Virus record (IMG/VR): IMGVR_UViG_3300042465_004089
Span: 1-39,760 of that record
DNA: 39,760 nucleotides
Direction: 5' to 3' (one strand)
From: a virus
The notes under the pieces were generated by a model, which saw only the letters and a list, made by a program, of their open reading frames with translations, had not been told where the DNA came from and made no database searches. The position numbers were made by a program, and so were the translations under genes. Shown here piece after piece: positions 36,933 through 39,760 of this stretch (its first letter is position 1; every line of letters starts with the position of its first letter).

Positions 36933-37085
36933 ATGTTTAAACCTGAATACATCCAAGAAAATTATTTGTTATTTGGCTATGCTGGTACACTGGAAATAGT
37001 GTACAATCGTTTTCGTAAACTAGGAAAATCCTGTACTATGGCGCGAATCATGGCGCATCAATTAATGATGGTAACAATAAAATAA
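36933..37085 (+). CDS. Hypothetical protein, 50 aa
   Basis: ATG 36933 with AAGGAAATAAG upstream; the long in-frame extension back to 36804 overlaps another gene and lacks a site. MFKPEYIQENYLLFGYAGTL then RFRKLGKSCTMARIMAHQLM. No family recognised. Confidence 0.68.
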   Translation: MFKPEYIQENYLLFGYAGTLEIVYNRFRKLGKSCTMARIMAHQLMMVTIK

Positions 37086-37087
37086 AA

Positions 37088-37141
37088 TTAGACTGATAAA
37101 ATCTTATGATACAATAGGGTTTTATCGGGGTAATTTCACCC
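37088..37141 (+). promoter_or_regulatory. Promoter with two hairpins before the 73-aa gene
   Basis: TACAAT (37110-37115) lies inside the loop of GATAAAA (37095-37101) / TTTTATC (37120-37126). A second hairpin GGGT-AATTTC-ACCC (37128-37141) follows directly in the 5' leader. Possible -35 TTAGAC at 37088. Confidence 0.55.
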
Positions 37142-37164
37142 AACATTAAATAGGTTTTAATATC

Positions 37165-37386
37165 ATGAAATACGTTTCTACATTGATGGTTTCTGGTTAT
37201 TCGTTCTCTACTGTTAAGGTAGGCCAGTGGATTAAATTGTGCGATGGTGCAACTGGCCAATACATGGGGACTACTGCTCAGGGTGTTGACGTTATCAATT
37301 GGAAGAAAAGCACTAAATTTGATGCTACAATGGCAAAAGCGAATAAGCCTCTGCGCAAGTATGCTAAAATCTATGGTGCAAAGTAA
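37165..37386 (+). CDS. Hypothetical protein, 73 aa
   Basis: MKYVSTLMVSGYSFSTVKVG, then GQYMGTTAQGVDVINWKKST and basic C-terminus KPLRKYAKIYGAK. Beta-rich with a basic tail, perhaps nucleic-acid binding. Single gene between two hairpin promoters. Confidence 0.72.
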   Translation: MKYVSTLMVSGYSFSTVKVGQWIKLCDGATGQYMGTTAQGVDVINWKKSTKFDATMAKANKPLRKYAKIYGAK

Positions 37387-37401
37387 ATAGAATTTCAGTT
37401 T

Positions 37402-37442
37402 AACCCCATAGTACAATTGTGGGGTTAGCCGGGAATTTTCCC
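37402..37442 (+). promoter_or_regulatory. Promoter with two hairpins before the 168-aa gene
   Basis: TACAAT (37412-37417) is in the loop of AACCCCA (37402-37408) / TGGGGTT (37420-37426); a second small hairpin GGGA-ATTT-TCCC (37431-37442) follows. Same design as 37088-37141. Confidence 0.5.
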
Positions 37443-37467
37443 TGATGGTAACTTAGGATTAAACACC

Positions 37468-37974
37468 ATGCAAACCCTTACAGTAAACGAACAAGTTATT
37501 AGTGTATTGTCTAACGCTGGAATTAAATTCAATATTATTCCCGCTGGTTCTGGATTAAAGCGCGACAATTGGGAGTGTGATGGCTGGATGCTGCAGTTGC
37601 ATAAAAACAACAATACTCAAATGTTTGAATACTATACGGGTATCGGGCATCGCGAAGTATCCAAGGTCGATGCACAATGGATTACCCGCGAATTCAATTC
37701 AGGCAAATTCCCTCGTGGTAACTTTAAACATAAGATGGAACAGTATACAAAACCTGTAGCCCCCGAAGTATGTGGGATTATCCACACCTTGAATCTAGAT
37801 TCGCAGGCATTGGATGAATCATTCCCTAGCTGGTGCGACAATTTCGGGTATGACTCTGATAGTTTGAAGGCATTAAACGTGTATAATCAATGTTGCGATA
37901 CTGCAAAGAAATACTATTCTATTGTTGATCGTGCAACAAGGGAAGCATTGGAAGTTATACTCTCGGACTATTAA
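37468..37974 (+). CDS. Conserved phage protein, 168 aa
   Basis: WECDGWMLQLHKNN, FEYYTGIGHRE, IIHTLNLDSQALDESFPSWC and NFGYDSDSLKALNVYNQCCD are the conserved blocks of a widespread phage and prophage family without known function. The SFxxWCxxFGYDxDSxKA stretch is the clearest marker. Confidence 0.82.
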   Translation: MQTLTVNEQVISVLSNAGIKFNIIPAGSGLKRDNWECDGWMLQLHKNNNTQMFEYYTGIGHREVSKVDAQWITREFNSGKFPRGNFKHKMEQYTKPVAPEVCGIIHTLNLDSQALDESFPSWCDNFGYDSDSLKALNVYNQCCDTAKKYYSIVDRATREALEVILSDY

Positions 37975-37994
37975 TTGATTGATTAGGTGATAAC

Positions 37995-38186
37995 ATGGCA
38001 CAATTTAAGCTTACGGTTGATATGGATAATGCGGCATTTTCTGACCAATATGATGGAATAGAATTATCTCGGATTCTTCGCATGGTAGCGCAGAAAATCG
38101 AGGATAATGGTATCCCTTGGATGTATCAGAATATCAAGGATATCAATGGTAATGTTGTCGGCAAGTATGCACAAAAAGCAGAGTAA
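37995..38186 (+). CDS. Conserved small phage protein, 63 aa
   Basis: FKLTVDMDNAAFSD, ELSRILRMVAQKIEDNG and IKDINGNVVGKYA follow the pattern of a very common phage protein (DNAAF...ELARILR...RDxNGNxVG). Function unknown. RBS TTAGGTGATAAC. Confidence 0.8.
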   Translation: MAQFKLTVDMDNAAFSDQYDGIELSRILRMVAQKIEDNGIPWMYQNIKDINGNVVGKYAQKAE

Positions 38187-38190
38187 TATA

Positions 38191-39000
38191 ATGAAACAAA
38201 TTAGACCAAAATCCAGCCTAAGTAAACAGTCTAAGCCTGTTTCCTCTGTAATATATCAAGGCCCTTCATTGATTGATGGTAAACCAATTGTATGCATAGC
38301 TATTATTAAAAGTGGCAATATCAAGACAGGGAATGCCATTCAGACCCACATCATAAGAGCCGATATATCCCCTATGGATGCCAGCAAGACCGGGGAGGAC
38401 TATTCTATATGTGGGGATTGTATCCATAGGGGTACGCCTACAGATAACCCGAACAAAAAACAGGCGGTTAATCGTTCGTGCTATGTTACGTTATATCAAG
38501 GGCCTACGGTCGTATATAAGACGTTTAAACGGGGTGCTTACCCTATTGCAAGCGTAGAGGATATTAAGGCTATTGGCAAAGGTCGTATGGTTAGGCTTGG
38601 CAGCTATGGTGACCCTTCGGCAGTACCCCAAAATGTATGGGATGCATTATTGACTGATAGTGTCGGCCATACAGGTTACACTCATCAGCATAACGCGAAG
38701 ACGGATTATTCTAGGCTGATGCATAGTGCAGATAGCAAAGAACAGGCAGAACAGGCGCATAGTACAGGCAAACGTACATTCCGGGTAATACCCGTTAAAG
38801 TATGGGAAAATCAAGGTAAGGCTTCATTATTGCAATCCGAGATTCTATGCCCTGCTAGTAATGAGGCAGGGAATAAGGTAACATGCATTGACTGTAAATT
38901 GTGTGTAGGGTCAAGCATCAAGGCTAAGTCTATTGCTATCGTGTCGCATGGCACTGGTAGGAATATGCTTAACGTAAAGGGTGATAATGCGACAGTCTAA
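38191..39000 (+). CDS. Cys-rich conserved phage protein, 269 aa
   Basis: ATG 38191 is 4 bases after the previous stop; the longer frame from 38107 overlaps that gene. Conserved blocks: SGNIKTGNAIQTHIIRADIS, YSICGDCIHRG (C74, C77), SCYVTLYQGP (C97), RLGSYGDPSAVP, GYTHQHN, and LCPASNEAGN then TCIDCKLCVG. The two Cys clusters could bind zinc or an iron-sulfur centre. The family occurs in many phages and prophages with no assigned function. Base composition is more GC-rich than the rest of the window. Confidence 0.8.
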   Translation: MKQIRPKSSLSKQSKPVSSVIYQGPSLIDGKPIVCIAIIKSGNIKTGNAIQTHIIRADISPMDASKTGEDYSICGDCIHRGTPTDNPNKKQAVNRSCYVTLYQGPTVVYKTFKRGAYPIASVEDIKAIGKGRMVRLGSYGDPSAVPQNVWDALLTDSVGHTGYTHQHNAKTDYSRLMHSADSKEQAEQAHSTGKRTFRVIPVKVWENQGKASLLQSEILCPASNEAGNKVTCIDCKLCVGSSIKAKSIAIVSHGTGRNMLNVKGDNATV

Positions 39001-39130
39001 ACGTAAGCAATCTAGCGCTAATCTAGCATGCTATGGGGCTTTGTTTCATGTTGTAATGGTGATAGGTGTGTTGATTGCACTAGATGTATGGTTCATATGC
39101 TCAGTGTGGTTTAAGGGATGCATACCCTAG
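38987..39130 (+). CDS. Small single-pass membrane protein, 47 aa
   Basis: Basic start MRQSKRKQSSANLACYGALF and one hydrophobic helix (HVVMVIGVLIALDVWFICSV). Overlaps the previous gene by 14 bases, with AAAGGGTGATA before the ATG; ends just before promoter block B. Confidence 0.65.
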   Translation: MRQSKRKQSSANLACYGALFHVVMVIGVLIALDVWFICSVWFKGCIP

Positions 39131-39133
39131 TAC

Positions 39134-39213
39134 TAGCGCTACAGCACGATAATTTGGTTATTTTCCATGTGTCTGACGGATTAGCGTTTTTTATTGTTAG
39201 AATTCATACATGC
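39134..39213 (+). promoter_or_regulatory. Conserved early-promoter block, copy B
   Basis: 80 bp, aligned to 35945-36023 with one extra T in a T run. CTGACGG (39173-39179) and TAGAAT (39198-39203) are conserved. It precedes the 61-aa gene at 39250. Confidence 0.75.
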
Positions 39214-39249
39214 ACCGGGAATCGTCCTAGTGCAAATAAGGAAATCAAA

Positions 39250-39435
39250 ATGCAAGTAAACACTAAGACTCTAATTACAAATATAGCGATCAGTGGATGG
39301 GCCGTCGTGCATGGTAAAGCAATGTTAAAATCAGCTAAAGAACTAGCGTCAACTGGGTTGTTCAAATTAGTTCCATCTACTATAGGTGGTGTTGATTGTT
39401 ATATCATTAAACTAACAATAGAATGCAAGGAATAA
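39250..39435 (+). CDS. Hypothetical protein, 61 aa
   Basis: ATG 39250 with AAGGAAATCAAA upstream; the longer in-frame start at 39118 runs through the promoter block. MQVNTKTLITNIAISGWAVV ... VDCYIIKLTIECKE. Small alpha-beta protein, no family recognised. Confidence 0.72.
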   Translation: MQVNTKTLITNIAISGWAVVHGKAMLKSAKELASTGLFKLVPSTIGGVDCYIIKLTIECKE

Positions 39436-39443
39436 CCCCACAA

Positions 39444-39472
39444 TTGACAAGGGATTAATCATCCCTTACAAT
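39444..39472 (+). promoter_or_regulatory. Near-consensus sigma-70 promoter with palindromic spacer
   Basis: TTGACA (39444-39449), 17-bp spacer, TACAAT (39467-39472). The spacer AGGGAT-TAATC-ATCCCT is itself an inverted repeat, an operator candidate. It lies 35 bases before the ATG at 39508. Confidence 0.85.
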
Positions 39473-39507
39473 GTAACTTCATTCAATCACTTAACTAAAG
39501 GTTTACC

Positions 39508-39760
39508 ATGTTGACAACTACAGTATACAATCAGTCCAACGCTACTATTACAGGCACGTACCACACGTATAAGGGTGAAGGCATAACGGTTGAATTCATG
39601 GGTAGTGCATTGGAATGTGAGTGCTACATGAATGGAGTTTATCAAGCGGATGATGGCACCAATGAAGTGCAGCATGTTACTATCAGGGATAAAGTGAAGA
39701 TGGCAACTCCAGTATCTACGGGCTTTGCATTGCATAATGTCTGGGGTAGTGTGGTGCAAG
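39508..39760 (+). CDS. Hypothetical protein, N-terminal part (runs off the window)
   Basis: ATG 39508 with AAAGGTTTACC upstream; 84 codons are open to the edge. MLTTTVYNQSNATITGTYHT, then ECECYMNGVYQADD and VKMATPVSTGFALHNVWGS. Beta-rich; no family recognised from this part. Confidence 0.7.
   Translation, partial: MLTTTVYNQSNATITGTYHTYKGEGITVEFMGSALECECYMNGVYQADDGTNEVQHVTIRDKVKMATPVSTGFALHNVWGSVVQ

Noticed and set aside
37048-37416. 122-aa reverse frame
   Set aside because: Antisense to the 73-aa gene and its promoter hairpins; no ribosome site or family resemblance.
37402-37442. Rho-independent terminators at the AACCCCA/TGGGGTT and GGGA/TCCC hairpins
   Set aside because: No T tract follows either stem and a -10 box lies in the first loop, so a regulatory promoter structure is preferred; termination is not excluded.
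39487-39760. 90-aa reverse frame at the right edge
   Set aside because: Antisense to the gene starting at 39508, which has a near-consensus promoter and good ribosome site.

Overview
The window is part of a virulent, low-GC, double-stranded DNA tailed phage (Caudoviricetes) of a Gram-negative host. A two-component spanin (Rz with a nested Rz1 lipoprotein) and a SAR-type endolysin imply an outer membrane. A T7 gp4-like primase-helicase, a family B DNA polymerase, a T7 gp2.5-like SSB, an endonuclease VII-like resolvase, two exonucleases, class I ribonucleotide reductase and ThyX show a largely self-sufficient replication programme. No integrase or lysogeny repressor is recognisable. I cannot name a genus from sequence alone.

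Layout. 1-1.25 kb (+): end of the lysis cassette (holin-like tail, endolysin, Rz/Rz1), closed by a strong terminator facing a convergent block. 1.26-30.08 kb (-): one long block of tightly packed, often ATGA-coupled genes. Read in its direction of transcription it starts with an HTH protein, a SleB-type wall hydrolase, two cytidine/dCMP-type deaminases, a zinc/AP2 endonuclease and small proteins including HU-like and DenV (T4 endonuclease V) homologues. It continues with an Rnl5-type RNA ligase, primase-helicase, an HNH-AP2 homing endonuclease, DNA polymerase, many small genes, tRNA-Arg(UCU), SSB, an HNH protein, a macro-like protein, a 5'-3' exonuclease, endonuclease VII and a 3'-5' exonuclease. 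It ends with nucleotide pyrophosphohydrolases, ThyX, NrdB, NrdA and thioredoxin. 30.1-30.57 kb: divergent AT-rich control region with repeated promoter-like boxes. 30.57-39.76 kb (+): early-type small genes of mostly unknown function with individual promoters. These include a secreted or lipoprotein gene, a papain-like protein, an HNH endonuclease, a 44-bp tandem repeat, an 80-bp promoter block present twice, and a 566-bp non-coding region.

How it works together. The right-hand (+) genes and the first (-) genes probably act early on the host. The (-) block makes dNTPs (RNR, ThyX, deaminases, MazG-like enzymes, thioredoxin), replicates and recombines DNA, and repairs UV lesions and possibly cleaved RNA. 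The left-hand (+) genes lyse the cell. An extended -10 box close to TGTGGTATAAT recurs upstream of (-) transcription units.

The most unusual observation is that two key genes appear to lack any canonical start codon. The complete T7-type zinc finger of the primase-helicase is recovered only by starting at AUA (21376), and the complete endonuclease VII domain only by starting at AUU (9372). Each has a well-placed Shine-Dalgarno sequence and lies directly after an in-frame stop.
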